Shown here in pieces: positions 7,667 to 14,664 of a stretch of 19,162 bases of DNA. The translations under genes and the position numbers were made by a program. This DNA comes from JAKSCF01 sp028279945 (GTDB lineage: Bacteria > Bacillota > Clostridia > Peptostreptococcales > JAAYPU01). The first letter of the stretch is position 1, and the number at the start of each line of letters is the position of its first letter. The notes beneath the pieces were generated by a model. It was not told the DNA's origin, searched no databases, and saw nothing but the letters and a program-made list of their open reading frames with translations. The DNA lies in the NCBI GenBank assembly GCA_028279945.1, contig JANQMT010000140.1, positions 1-19,162 on the forward strand, in the 5' to 3' direction.

Positions 7667-8947
7667 TTATTTGCCAAATATTAAGTTTACTACTATTTCA
7701 TACATATATCCTATTGTGCTGGTATCCGTATAATCCGCAGTTGCACCTGTAGTTGCAAAGAAACCTGACAAAGGATAGGCCAAAGCCCAGCCAAATGGTA
7801 TAACAAGTCCCATTAAGAAACATACGATCAAAGTTGCCCTTCTTCCACCATATGCATCAGCAAAAACCCCCAGCATACCTCCGGTCCAGAAATTCATCCA
7901 TACAGCAGGTAAGATGATTACATCCATACCGGAAAAAACCATAATAACCGATGATAAAATGCCACCTGCCAGATTGGCTAAGAATCCCAGAAAAACTGCG
8001 GTTGGAGCAAATTGGAATACGGTAGGATAGTCAAGTCCCGCTATAGCTCCGGGTATAAGTCTTGTTGATATTCCTCTGAATGCAGGAACAATCTCTGCTA
8101 ACATCATTCGTACTCCGAATAATACTACTGTAAGACCTGCACCAAATTTAAATCCTAAAAATATTAAGTATATAATCCAGTGTTGACCTCCTGCAAGTGC
8201 CTCTACTGCATCTTTTCCTGCAATTAAACCAAGTATTGTCCATATAATGGTTGCAATCACTGTGACACTGACGGTTGTGTCTCGTATCCACTCCATATAC
8301 TCGGGTACTTCCATCTCATCGCATCGCTTATCCTTGTCCCCAACAACAGGAGAAATCCATGATGTTAATGCAATGCCTGTTATCTCTGTAACATACAATC
8401 CCCATTCATCAGTTATTCTGCCGCTCTTTTTCATAAAATAGTGCGAAACAGCAACGGCTAACCAGTTATAAATCCCACAAAAAATACCTGCTATCATTAC
8501 GATTTGAAAAGTTGAAAGCTGCTCATAGATGCCTAAGACACCAACAGCAAATGACGCCCATATTACAAGTATTTGACCCGTTAAAGCTATATATTTTAAT
8601 TTTGTAAATCGAGCTAATATAATATTGATTACAAAACCCACCAAAACGGTTAATGCAACCTCTGAACCAAATTCCGCAGTGGCTGTGCTCATAATTATCC
8701 AATTTTGCGGTATTACACCCTCCACTCCGAGTATATTTCCTACCCAAGTGCTAATAGGGTTTGTAGCATCCAGTAATGGGCCAACGCCTACTACAAGAAT
8801 AAGAAATCCGATTACTGTTTTTACAACACCCATCATTATGTCCGGAATAGATTTTTTAAGAAGTATTAATCCGATTAAAGCAATTAAACCGAATAATATT
8901 GCTGGATCACCAATAATACTTCTTGCAATAAAGTTTAAAATCTGCAT
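7667..8947 (-). CDS. PTS ascorbate-type EIIC membrane permease (UlaA/SgaT family)
   Basis: This 426-residue polytopic membrane protein is the transport channel of an ascorbate-family phosphotransferase system. It is almost entirely hydrophobic with roughly ten or more membrane segments. Family landmarks include A-E-F-G-S-E-V-A-L (91-99), A-E-I-V-P-A-F-R-G-I (284-293), L-D-Y-P-T-V-F-Q-F-A-P-T-A-V-F-L-G-F (305-322) and F-A-D-A-Y-G-G-R-R-A (362-371). The start is supported by AAGGAGG seven bases before ATG. The matching EIIB is encoded 169 bases upstream. The family is named for L-ascorbate uptake, but many relatives have other substrates. None of the UlaD/E/F/G ascorbate-catabolism enzymes is present here, so ascorbate is probably not the substrate. 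Confidence 0.9.
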   Translation of the reverse strand: MQILNFIARSIIGDPAILFGLIALIGLILLKKSIPDIMMGVVKTVIGFLILVVGVGPLLDATNPISTWVGNILGVEGVIPQNWIIMSTATAEFGSEVALTVLVGFVINIILARFTKLKYIALTGQILVIWASFAVGVLGIYEQLSTFQIVMIAGIFCGIYNWLAVAVSHYFMKKSGRITDEWGLYVTEITGIALTSWISPVVGDKDKRCDEMEVPEYMEWIRDTTVSVTVIATIIWTILGLIAGKDAVEALAGGQHWIIYLIFLGFKFGAGLTVVLFGVRMMLAEIVPAFRGISTRLIPGAIAGLDYPTVFQFAPTAVFLGFLANLAGGILSSVIMVFSGMDVIILPAVWMNFWTGGMLGVFADAYGGRRATLIVCFLMGLVIPFGWALAYPLSGFFATTGATADYTDTSTIGYMYEIVVNLIFGK

Positions 8948-9072
8948 TTCATTGCCTCCTTCGACATTTATTTAAATGGAACAGAAAATATCTTGATATA
9001 AACTTTTGCTGAACATAATAAACCACTTTATGTTATACTTAAATTGTTCTGGTATAGACCTACTGGAATGAT

Positions 9073-9112
9073 AAAGTGTTGTGTTTTGATGGCAGTTCGA
9101 GCACAACACTTT
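9073..9112 (-). promoter_or_regulatory. Hairpin between the EIIB and EIIC genes
   Basis: AAAGTGTTGTG (9073-9083) pairs perfectly with CACAACACTTT (9102-9112) around an 18-nt loop, starting four bases after the EIIB stop codon on the minus strand. No U-run follows, so read-through into EIIC is expected. The rest of this 169-base gap (8948-9116) shows only the EIIC ribosome-binding site. Confidence 0.65.
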
Positions 9113-9116
9113 GCTA

Positions 9117-9425
9117 CTAAGTACAAAATTTGTCTAACACTTTATTACAAGCTTTGATTAGTTTTTCTTCCAGCTCTTTTACGCTTACCATGTTGTCAAG
9201 TATGATGATTTCACCGATATCAATATCTTTGATGAGCGTATAAATGTCCTTTGTAGTGATTAATATATCTGCTGGGTTTCCTTTAGCGCTTGTAATATCT
9301 GAATTAATCAATTTGGCTTTAATGTTATGTTTGTTCAATATGTCTTCTGCATTCATTTTGACCATTAGACTAGATCCCACACCGGCTCCGCATACGGTTA
9401 AAATCATTAACCTTTTACTCCCCAT
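9117..9425 (-). CDS. PTS ascorbate/lactose-type EIIB phosphotransferase subunit
   Basis: This 102-residue soluble EIIB protein carries phosphate on a cysteine and passes it to the substrate during transport through the EIIC. The phospho-cysteine loop is V-C12-G-A-G-V-G-S-S, followed by M-x-x-K-M as in UlaB-type subunits. The length and the Rossmann-like alternation of strands fit the family. The start has AGGAGGTGAT four to five bases upstream. It is encoded just before its EIIC partner and after the PRD regulator. No separate EIIA gene follows or precedes it, which is unusual for an ascorbate-type system. It also resembles the EIIB-like domain of the neighbouring regulator (C437), as expected for that family. 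Confidence 0.93.
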   Translation of the reverse strand: MGSKRLMILTVCGAGVGSSLMVKMNAEDILNKHNIKAKLINSDITSAKGNPADILITTKDIYTLIKDIDIGEIIILDNMVSVKELEEKLIKACNKVLDKFCT

Positions 9426-9502
9426 ATCATCACCTCCTCTCTTAAGAATTTAATTTTAAAAAGATAAGCATTGTTTAAATGCACCTTTGGTAAAAGGTTC
9501 AA

Positions 9503-9531
9503 CTTATAATAAAATTATTGGGGTTAACCAA
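9503..9531 (-). promoter_or_regulatory. Candidate promoter for the EIIB-to-HPr gene string
   Basis: On the minus strand TTGGTT (9526-9531) and TATAAG (9503-9508) are 17 bases apart, between the regulator stop and the EIIB start. The -35 box is part of a GGTTAACC palindrome. A short hairpin (ACCTTT-TACC-AAAGGT, 9483-9498) follows the likely start point. The element would let the transport and enzyme genes be activated separately from the regulator. The match is moderate. Confidence 0.5.
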
Positions 9532-9580
9532 CACTTCAAACCTTTGATGAAAATAGTTAAGGATTCTATTTGAATAGCTG

Positions 9581-11755
9581 TTAAGCGTCTATATTTGCTA
9601 AAAATGATTTTTCAAAATCGTTAATGATATTGATGATTTCTTTAGATTGTTTGGCATTCTTAATCATTTCAACGTTGTTTTCCTCATTTAATAACATTGA
9701 TAATTCACTCATCGCTCTTAAGTGACTGTTGTTGTCAACAGCAGCAAGTGCAAATATAATTCTAACCGGATCATTCTTCTCATGTCCAAAGTTGATTCCC
9801 TCTTGTATGGTTAAAATTGAAAATCCTGCTTTCAGCGCTCCTCTTTCAGGTCTTGCATGGGGCATAGCAATCCCAGGAGCGATTACTAAATAAGAACTTA
9901 ATTCAGAAGAAAGCTCTAACATAGCTTCAATATAATTATCATTAATATAACCATCATCCAATAATAGTTTTCCTGCTAATCTTATCGCCTCCTCCTTACT
10001 ACTAATCTTTGCATTTACTATTGTTCTTTTTACGTCAATCATTTCAGATAACAATTTTTGATCCTCCCTATTCATTATTCTTATATCACCGTTTAAAAAT
10101 TTATTTAATTGTTCCTCTAACGATATCTTATCTTCTATGATGCAGTACTTATTAATAATCTGAAGCAATGCCTCTACATCGATATTGTGTTTATAAGCGG
10201 CTCCCTCTAACAACATAAGCGTGTTCCTTATTCTAATCTTATCTTTCTCAGTCAAAAACGGGCTTACGGTTACGACAGGTTTGAGTAAAATATTATCTAT
10301 AGGAACGGTGGTTATAATTAAATCAACATTATCGTTTATTCTTTCATTAAGCTCTGCTATTGACACTTCATCTAATATGTAAATTTCTTTAAATTCGCAA
10401 TTCATTCTTGAAGCTAGCAACTTTGATGTCCCTATGCTGCTTGCGCATGCAATAAGTGCTTTAAATTTCCGTATAGGATTTTCTCGTTTTTTTCTTTCAA
10501 TACAAGCACCCACATGCATGGTGATAAATCCTATTTCATCGTCCTCAATTTTTGCTGAAACAGCGTCACTTAAGATATCCGATGCTTCTTTAGCAGCGTT
10601 AAAAATAATGGGGTAAAATGTTTTAATATTTTGTAAAATGGGGTTTACTATGGTCATGTTGTACTTAATTCTGTTAAATGTTGGTTTTAAATGCAACAAA
10701 AGATTCTTTCTCAATTCCTGATCTTCTGTAAGATCAAATCCTAGAAGCGTGCTCACTTTTTGTATGTATTGATCAATCATATTAATTTCATCACCATAGA
10801 TATCAATGAGCTCATTATTCTTTGGATCTTTAGCAACTTTTGCTCCGATTAAATGCAGTGCAATATATCCTATCTCACTCTCAGGAATTTTAACATTAAA
10901 TCCATTTTCTAAAATGTGGATATTCTTCTGTGCTACTTTGAATTCGTTCATTGCTTTAAGTTTTTCAAGCTGCTCTTGCGGCATATATATTTTTTTACCC
11001 AGTCTTACTCTTTTAACAGCAATCCCATAATGTATCATTAAAGTACTTACAGAATTATCTGAAAATATGACGCCTAATTCTTTTTGTATCTTACCAATGA
11101 ACTGTTGGAAAATCTTTATACCGTCTTTGTCAAACAACGTATTAATATACTCCTTGGTAAGCGATCTCGAATCCTCATTAAGAGCTATACGAGGTGTGCT
11201 TTCCTTAATTAAAGTATAGAGGCTTTGTGAATCAGCATTTTCATTAATAAAGTCAATTAAAGCTTTTCTTAACTGTTTTTCACCACATCTGATTTTAATC
11301 CCTAATTTTGTTTTTCTTATTATGTCTATATGCCTTTTGTTAAACCATGCTTCAACTTCTACCATATCTTTTATTACGGTTGATCTGCTCACAATAATCA
11401 TTTCTGCCAATTGATCAAAAGGGATATAATTACTCTGTTCAAGCAAAATGCTTATGATTTTCTTTACCCGTTCGTCTTTTGTCAAAACTCTATAGGGTAA
11501 ATCCTGAAATTCAACAAATTCTTCCCCTATTCTTTTCACAGCAGCGTCTGTCCCATTAATCCACATTCCCACACTATTTTTCTTGATCAAATTAATATCG
11601 TATTTCTTTAAGCATTTTTCAATGTCATCTAAGTCATATCTGACGGTTCTTATACTGACATTAAATTTATCCGCAATCTCTTTTGCAGTTACAGGTGATT
11701 GTTTAATGATTAAAAATCTAAGAATGCTATATTGCCTTTGAGATAAGTTGTTCAT
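9581..11755 (-). CDS. PRD-containing PTS-responsive transcriptional regulator with EIIB-like and EIIA domains
   Basis: This 724-residue regulator has the LicR/MtlR-type layout. N-terminal helix-turn-helix domains (about 1-180) are followed by two PTS regulation domains with phosphorylatable histidines H242 and H301 (PRD1) and H355 and H414 (PRD2). An EIIB-like domain carries C437 in A-C-A-S-S-I-G-T-S, and a C-terminal fructose/mannitol-type EIIA domain carries H633 in M-P-H-A-R-P. An in-frame ATG at 11824 would extend the protein by 23 residues, but it lies about five bases after the predicted transcription start and has no ribosome-binding site. The ATG at 11755 has GGGAGG at good spacing. 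The DNA-binding domains suggest a transcriptional activator of the downstream genes whose activity depends on phosphorylation by the PTS. It carries the only EIIA domain in the locus and might also act in transport; that is speculative. Confidence 0.93.
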   Translation of the reverse strand: MNNLSQRQYSILRFLIIKQSPVTAKEIADKFNVSIRTVRYDLDDIEKCLKKYDINLIKKNSVGMWINGTDAAVKRIGEEFVEFQDLPYRVLTKDERVKKIISILLEQSNYIPFDQLAEMIIVSRSTVIKDMVEVEAWFNKRHIDIIRKTKLGIKIRCGEKQLRKALIDFINENADSQSLYTLIKESTPRIALNEDSRSLTKEYINTLFDKDGIKIFQQFIGKIQKELGVIFSDNSVSTLMIHYGIAVKRVRLGKKIYMPQEQLEKLKAMNEFKVAQKNIHILENGFNVKIPESEIGYIALHLIGAKVAKDPKNNELIDIYGDEINMIDQYIQKVSTLLGFDLTEDQELRKNLLLHLKPTFNRIKYNMTIVNPILQNIKTFYPIIFNAAKEASDILSDAVSAKIEDDEIGFITMHVGACIERKKRENPIRKFKALIACASSIGTSKLLASRMNCEFKEIYILDEVSIAELNERINDNVDLIITTVPIDNILLKPVVTVSPFLTEKDKIRIRNTLMLLEGAAYKHNIDVEALLQIINKYCIIEDKISLEEQLNKFLNGDIRIMNREDQKLLSEMIDVKRTIVNAKISSKEEAIRLAGKLLLDDGYINDNYIEAMLELSSELSSYLVIAPGIAMPHARPERGALKAGFSILTIQEGINFGHEKNDPVRIIFALAAVDNNSHLRAMSELSMLLNEENNVEMIKNAKQSKEIINIINDFEKSFLANIDA

Positions 11756-11777
11756 AACTTCCTCCCGTATATTGTTC

Positions 11778-11803
11778 TTTTGCAACAATGTTATGTTGCA
11801 AAA
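11778..11803 (-). promoter_or_regulatory. Inverted repeat in the regulator leader (candidate operator)
   Basis: TTTTGCAACA (11778-11787) and TGTTGCAAAA (11794-11803) form a perfect 10-bp dyad with a 6-base centre, about 25-50 bases after the predicted start point and just before the ribosome-binding site. A related palindrome, TTTTGCAAAA, lies at 11896-11905 upstream of the -35 box. This could be an autoregulatory DNA site or an RNA hairpin. No U-run follows, so it is not an intrinsic terminator. Confidence 0.6.
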
Positions 11804-11835
11804 ACAAATTAAACTCTTATTCATATGTTTTTCAA

Positions 11836-11864
11836 ATTATACACATCAAATGCTTAAATATCAA
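11836..11864 (-). promoter_or_regulatory. Sigma-A-type promoter of the PRD regulator gene
   Basis: On the minus strand TTGATA (11859-11864) is separated by exactly 17 bases from a perfect TATAAT (11836-11841). Transcription would begin near 11829, giving a leader of about 74 bases before the ATG at 11755. This is the main argument against the longer reading frame beginning at 11824. Confidence 0.82.
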
Positions 11865-11988
11865 GGCTTTATATAGTACTTTTTATGCATTATTTTTTTG
11901 CAAAAGTATATTAATGCTAATTATTTGTTTTTACCTTTCCCCCAATATTCAAGGCTTTGGTAGATTCAATTTTTACATTGAAATAAAA

Positions 11989-12036
11989 ATTGCACCGACA
12001 AAGTCATTTTAATAACTTTATCGGTGCAATCTTTTT
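11989..12036 (-). terminator. Intrinsic terminator downstream of azlD
   Basis: ATTGCACCGACAAAGT (11989-12004) faces ACTTTATCGGTGCAAT (12015-12030). On the minus strand the single odd pair is a permitted G-U wobble, and the stem is followed by ATTTTTATTT. On the plus strand the same pair is a C-A mismatch. This supports a minus-strand terminator for azlCD, although a T-run on the other side (12032-12036) may allow weak two-way action. Confidence 0.85.
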
Positions 12037-12062
12037 AAGGTATTGCCGTATGCTCCTTTTTC

Positions 12063-12383
12063 CTAAAAGAAATACATGAGTATGCCAACAGTCCCCATAC
12101 CGACTATGACTGACACCAGCATGTTTTTTGTTAAATATGCTGACAAAGCAGCAATAAATGAGGCAATTATATACTTATTGTTAAAGGAAATATCAATACT
12201 TCCCTGATTGATAAAAATAGTAGGAACAATTAAAGATGTCAATACCGCCGGAGCAATAAAGCTCATAAATTTAGCTAATCTGGGAGATATCTCTCTTTTG
12301 CCTGAAAGTATCATAAGTGGAAAACGTGTGAAATATGTAGCAACTCCCGCTCCCAGTATTATGAATAACATTTTAATGCTCAC
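12063..12383 (-). CDS. azlD: AzlD-family branched-chain amino acid transporter small subunit
   Basis: This small membrane protein of 106 residues has about four membrane segments and partners AzlC in export of branched-chain amino acids. The opening L-G-A-G-V-A-T-Y-F-T-R-F-P-L is typical of AzlD. A longer open frame reaches 12416, but the best ribosome-binding site (AAGGAGG) lies nine bases before the GTG at 12383 and 21 bases before the later ATG at 12371, so I choose GTG. With this start the gene overlaps the end of azlC by 11 bases, a common arrangement for stoichiometric partners. The family is clear; the transported amino acid is inferred from family members and not visible in the sequence. 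Confidence 0.85.
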   Translation of the reverse strand: MSIKMLFIILGAGVATYFTRFPLMILSGKREISPRLAKFMSFIAPAVLTSLIVPTIFINQGSIDISFNNKYIIASFIAALSAYLTKNMLVSVIVGMGTVGILMYFF

Positions 12384-13113
12384 AATCCATAACCTCCTTA
12401 AGCACATCCTCTTCATTATTCTTAGACATAAGCTCTGAGGCCATATATCCGGCTAGGCTTCCCAATATTCCGGCAATGATTATATACCATTTACCTGGGA
12501 GCACTTGGCTTCCGATTATGGAAATAACACCTGATGCTATTACTGTAACAACAACGGGAGCGCCCTTTATCATAGGTACAATCATCCCTATGAATGCAGC
12601 CACAAAAGCAAAATCAAAAATATAATTCAATTGGCTTGAGATAATATTACCAAAAAAATACCCTATAACCCCTGAAATACTCCAGAATACGTAAAGGCTC
12701 AAACCACTTCCAAGGAAGTATAGACCGGTCGCCTTCCCTTTCTGGAAATAGCTGTATGATGCTGCATAGCTTTCATCTGTCAAAAAAAAAGAATTGACCA
12801 TTTTCATCTTATTAGATTCATGTTTTAAATAGGGGGATATGGATGCTGCCATTAAAAAATGTCTTAGGTTTATAATAAAGACTGTTATTATTATAGATAA
12901 CATACCACTTCCCATAGCTATCATCTGGACAGCAGTCATCTGCGAAGCTCCCGCAAAAACTATTAATGACATAACTACAGTGTCAAATATTGAAAGCCCT
13001 GCTTTACATGCCATTACGCCATAAACAAGCCCATATATTGAAGCACTTATTGAAAGAGGAATACTATCCATAAAGCCTTTAATTAATTCTTTAATTTTTT
13101 GTTCTACTTCCAC
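12373..13113 (-). CDS. azlC: AzlC-family branched-chain amino acid transporter large subunit
   Basis: This polytopic membrane protein forms the large component of the AzlCD exporter. F-x-D-S-I-P-L-S-I-S near the N-terminus, G-A-S-Q-M-T-A-V-Q and N-L-R-H-F-L-M-A-A-S-I-S-P are strong family motifs. The open frame begins at 13200, but that ATG lies only about 10 bases after the predicted transcription start and has no ribosome-binding site. GTG at 13113 has AAAGGA ten bases upstream and gives 246 residues, close to the usual family length. It is transcribed with azlD from its own promoter, 45 bases past the end of the chromate transporter gene on the same strand. No azlB-type Lrp regulator lies next to it, although the promoter carries repeated half-sites. 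Confidence 0.85.
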   Translation of the reverse strand: MEVEQKIKELIKGFMDSIPLSISASIYGLVYGVMACKAGLSIFDTVVMSLIVFAGASQMTAVQMIAMGSGMLSIIITVFIINLRHFLMAASISPYLKHESNKMKMVNSFFLTDESYAASYSYFQKGKATGLYFLGSGLSLYVFWSISGVIGYFFGNIISSQLNYIFDFAFVAAFIGMIVPMIKGAPVVVTVIASGVISIIGSQVLPGKWYIIIAGILGSLAGYMASELMSKNNEEDVLKEVMDCEH

Positions 13114-13191
13114 TAATAACACATCCTTTGCCTTACACTTATCTATAAATGTAACCACTACTAAAATACAATCATTAATACCATCCATATA

Positions 13192-13210
13192 TACATACAA
13201 CTTGTATGTA
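13192..13210 (-). promoter_or_regulatory. Operator-like 19-bp palindrome at the azlC start point
   Basis: TACATACAA-C-TTGTATGTA is a perfect 9-bp dyad covering roughly +1 to +19 of the predicted azlC transcript. Further copies of the half-site occur at 13233-13240 (TTGTATGG, inside the promoter spacer) and 13255-13263 (TTGTATGTA, upstream of the -35 box). The repeats begin 31 and 22 bases apart, close to whole helical turns, which suggests cooperative binding by an unidentified regulator. Confidence 0.72.
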
Positions 13211-13216
13211 ATGCAG

Positions 13217-13246
13217 ATTATATCATTGATTTTTGTATGGTTTCAA
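13217..13246 (-). promoter_or_regulatory. Promoter of azlCD
   Basis: TTGAAA (minus strand, 13241-13246) is followed after 18 bases by a perfect TATAAT (13217-13222). The start point falls near 13210, at the edge of the palindrome described for this promoter. Confidence 0.8.
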
Positions 13247-13290
13247 CGCTACAATTGTATGTAAGACAAAGAAACGTTATGTAAAATTAA

Positions 13291-14490
13291 TTAAAAAACA
13301 AATCCTGAAATTAAAACCAGTATCACAATGAAAGGTGCTGGAATTTTTTTTGTCAATAGCAATGCGATGGTGAGAAGTGTTACAAGAATATTATCTAAAA
13401 CAAATCCGCTCTTTTGCATTAGAATGATGGCAGATACAGTAATCAGACCTCCGGCAACAGCATTAATACCTTTTAAAGATACCTTAATTCCTTTGATTTT
13501 CTTTAGATTCTCCCATATTGGATATATAAAAAATATCAATAAAAGTCCCGGTAAAAAAATACCGATTCCTCCTGCAACTGCACCTAGAACTTGGATTAAA
13601 GTGCTGCCCCCTCTGGCAGCCATCCCTCCGGCATAGGCACTAAAGCTAAACATAGGTCCGGGTAAACCTTGCACAAGTCCATAACCCGTTAAAAATTCTC
13701 CGTTAGTCATATATTCATTGACTTGAACCAATTCACTGTGCATAACAGGCACAACCACCTGTCCCCCTCCAAAGACTAGGTAACCATAGCGATAGAAGCT
13801 TTCAAATAAGTGAACAATTCGGTTATCCCATGAAAATGTAAGCACAATGCTTCCAACAGCAAAAAAGCAGAAAGCAATTAAATAGGGCCAAGGCGGCGTA
13901 AGTCTTATACGATTCCACAGTTCTTTTTCATTTGAAGTCATGATGCTGACCATTCCACCGATTACCAGAACCAATGGAAAAATCCAAGGTTCTCTGATGA
14001 AGTAAGTCGTGATGCCCGCAGATAGTAATAGCAAAATGGTGATATCGTCTTTGATAACTTTACGTCCTATACGATATGCGGCAACAACAATAAAACCAAC
14101 CGCCATTGGGCCTATAAAACGAAGACCGGATTGAGAAATATTCATACGATCTAGAAATTGGTACAAAAATGACAACATGCTCATTACCGTAAGAACAGGT
14201 AATGCCCATATCAGCATGGTTAAAAACGCTAACAAAGGGCCGCCTATTTTATAGCCAATGGATACAATGGTCTGAGTACTTGTTGGCCCTGGAAGAACGC
14301 TGCATAACGCTATAAGTTCTACTAATTCTTCTTCACTAAGATATTTTTTCTTTATTACCAGTTGGTCGGTAAAAACACCATAGTGTGCTTCGGGGCCCCC
14401 ATAAGCACCTAAAGAACAGATTAGTACATCTTTTAAATAGCTCTTCCATCGAACGTTTTTTGTATTGTCTACTGTGTTTTCTTTTTTCAT
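13291..14490 (-). CDS. chrA: Chromate transporter (ChrA/CHR family, two-domain form)
   Basis: This 399-residue inner-membrane protein belongs to the CHR superfamily; characterised members export chromate. It is the long form with two homologous halves. The N-half has G-A-Y-G-G-P-E-A-H (28-36) and L-P-G-P-T-S-T-Q (66-73). The C-half repeats these as F-G-G-G-Q-V-V-V-P and G-L-P-G-P-M-F-S-F-S. The open frame extends 60 codons further upstream, but the ATG at 14490 has AAAGGAG seven bases before it, while the upstream part is low-complexity and crosses the padR operator region. It is divergent from the tandem padR genes, which probably control it. Many CHR proteins have never been tested, so the true substrate may not be chromate. 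Confidence 0.88.
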   Translation of the reverse strand: MKKENTVDNTKNVRWKSYLKDVLICSLGAYGGPEAHYGVFTDQLVIKKKYLSEEELVELIALCSVLPGPTSTQTIVSIGYKIGGPLLAFLTMLIWALPVLTVMSMLSFLYQFLDRMNISQSGLRFIGPMAVGFIVVAAYRIGRKVIKDDITILLLLSAGITTYFIREPWIFPLVLVIGGMVSIMTSNEKELWNRIRLTPPWPYLIAFCFFAVGSIVLTFSWDNRIVHLFESFYRYGYLVFGGGQVVVPVMHSELVQVNEYMTNGEFLTGYGLVQGLPGPMFSFSAYAGGMAARGGSTLIQVLGAVAGGIGIFLPGLLLIFFIYPIWENLKKIKGIKVSLKGINAVAGGLITVSAIILMQKSGFVLDNILVTLLTIALLLTKKIPAPFIVILVLISGFVF

Positions 14491-14522
14491 CGTAAACTCC
14501 TTTCTAGTAATATATAGTGGAG

Positions 14523-14561
14523 TAATAACATTATTTACCGGTGTTATTATTTTGTTAACAC
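14523..14561. promoter_or_regulatory. Overlapping inverted repeats in the chrA leader
   Basis: TAATAACA (14523-14530) pairs with TGTTATTA (14542-14549), and GTGTTA (14541-14546) pairs with TAACAC (14556-14561). The two dyads share their central arm, so they are mutually exclusive. They lie between the padR promoter and the chrA start. They could be a regulatory DNA site or leader RNA structure for chrA. I found no clearly better promoter for chrA in this stretch. Confidence 0.4.
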
Positions 14562-14576
14562 TGTAAGTAAAAATTC

Positions 14577-14605
14577 TTGATAAAAAGTATTTGACATGAT
14601 ACAAT
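14577..14605 (+). promoter_or_regulatory. Promoter of the first padR gene
   Basis: TTGATA (14577-14582) and TACAAT (14600-14605) are 17 bases apart. The same arrangement is conserved in the second copy (TTGATA-N17-TAGAAT at 15002-15030). A nearby TTGACA is not conserved in copy 2 (TTAACA) and is probably not the -35 box. Confidence 0.8.
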
Positions 14606-14633
14606 GATATCGATATTCGATATCGTATATCGA
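14606..14633 (+). promoter_or_regulatory. Three-half-site operator of padR copy 1
   Basis: ATATCGA (14607-14613), TCGATAT (14617-14623) and ATATCGA (14627-14633) alternate in orientation and repeat every 10 bases. They form two overlapping dyads: GATATCGATATTCGATATC at 14606-14624, and TCGATAT-CGT-ATATCGA at 14617-14633. The array lies directly downstream of the -10 box, consistent with repression by PadR-type dimers. It also lies between padR and the divergent chrA. Confidence 0.75.
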
Positions 14634-14664
14634 TGTATAAATTATACACTAGAGGAGATCCGTT

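Larger units (their letters stand above)
11756..12062. other. Intergenic region between the PRD regulator and azlD
   Basis: This roughly 300-base AT-rich gap contains no gene. From the regulator side it holds a leader with a 10-bp inverted repeat, a good promoter, an upstream TTTTGCAAAA palindrome (11896-11905) that repeats the core of the leader dyad, and the terminator of azlD (11989-12030). Nothing else stands out. Confidence 0.7.

Noticed and set aside
7667..9425. True L-ascorbate utilisation operon (ula)
   Set aside because: Transporter parts are ascorbate-type, but the ascorbate-phosphate lactonase, decarboxylase and epimerases are absent and the enzymes present are different.
11778..11803. 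BglG-type RNA antiterminator site with terminator
   Set aside because: The regulator has DNA-binding helix-turn-helix domains and not the RNA-binding CAT domain, and the hairpin is not followed by a U-run.
11756..11824. N-terminal 23-codon extension of the PRD regulator
   Set aside because: The ATG at 11824 is only about five bases after the predicted start point and has no ribosome-binding site; the ATG at 11755 has GGGAGG at good spacing.
13114..13200. Longer AzlC start
   Set aside because: It would begin about ten bases after the likely transcription start without a ribosome-binding site. The GTG at 13113 has AAAGGA and gives a family-typical length.
14591..14596. TTGACA as the padR copy 1 -35 box
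   Set aside because: It is TTAACA in copy 2, and the spacing to any -10 box is poor. The TTGATA-N17-TACAAT arrangement is conserved in both copies.
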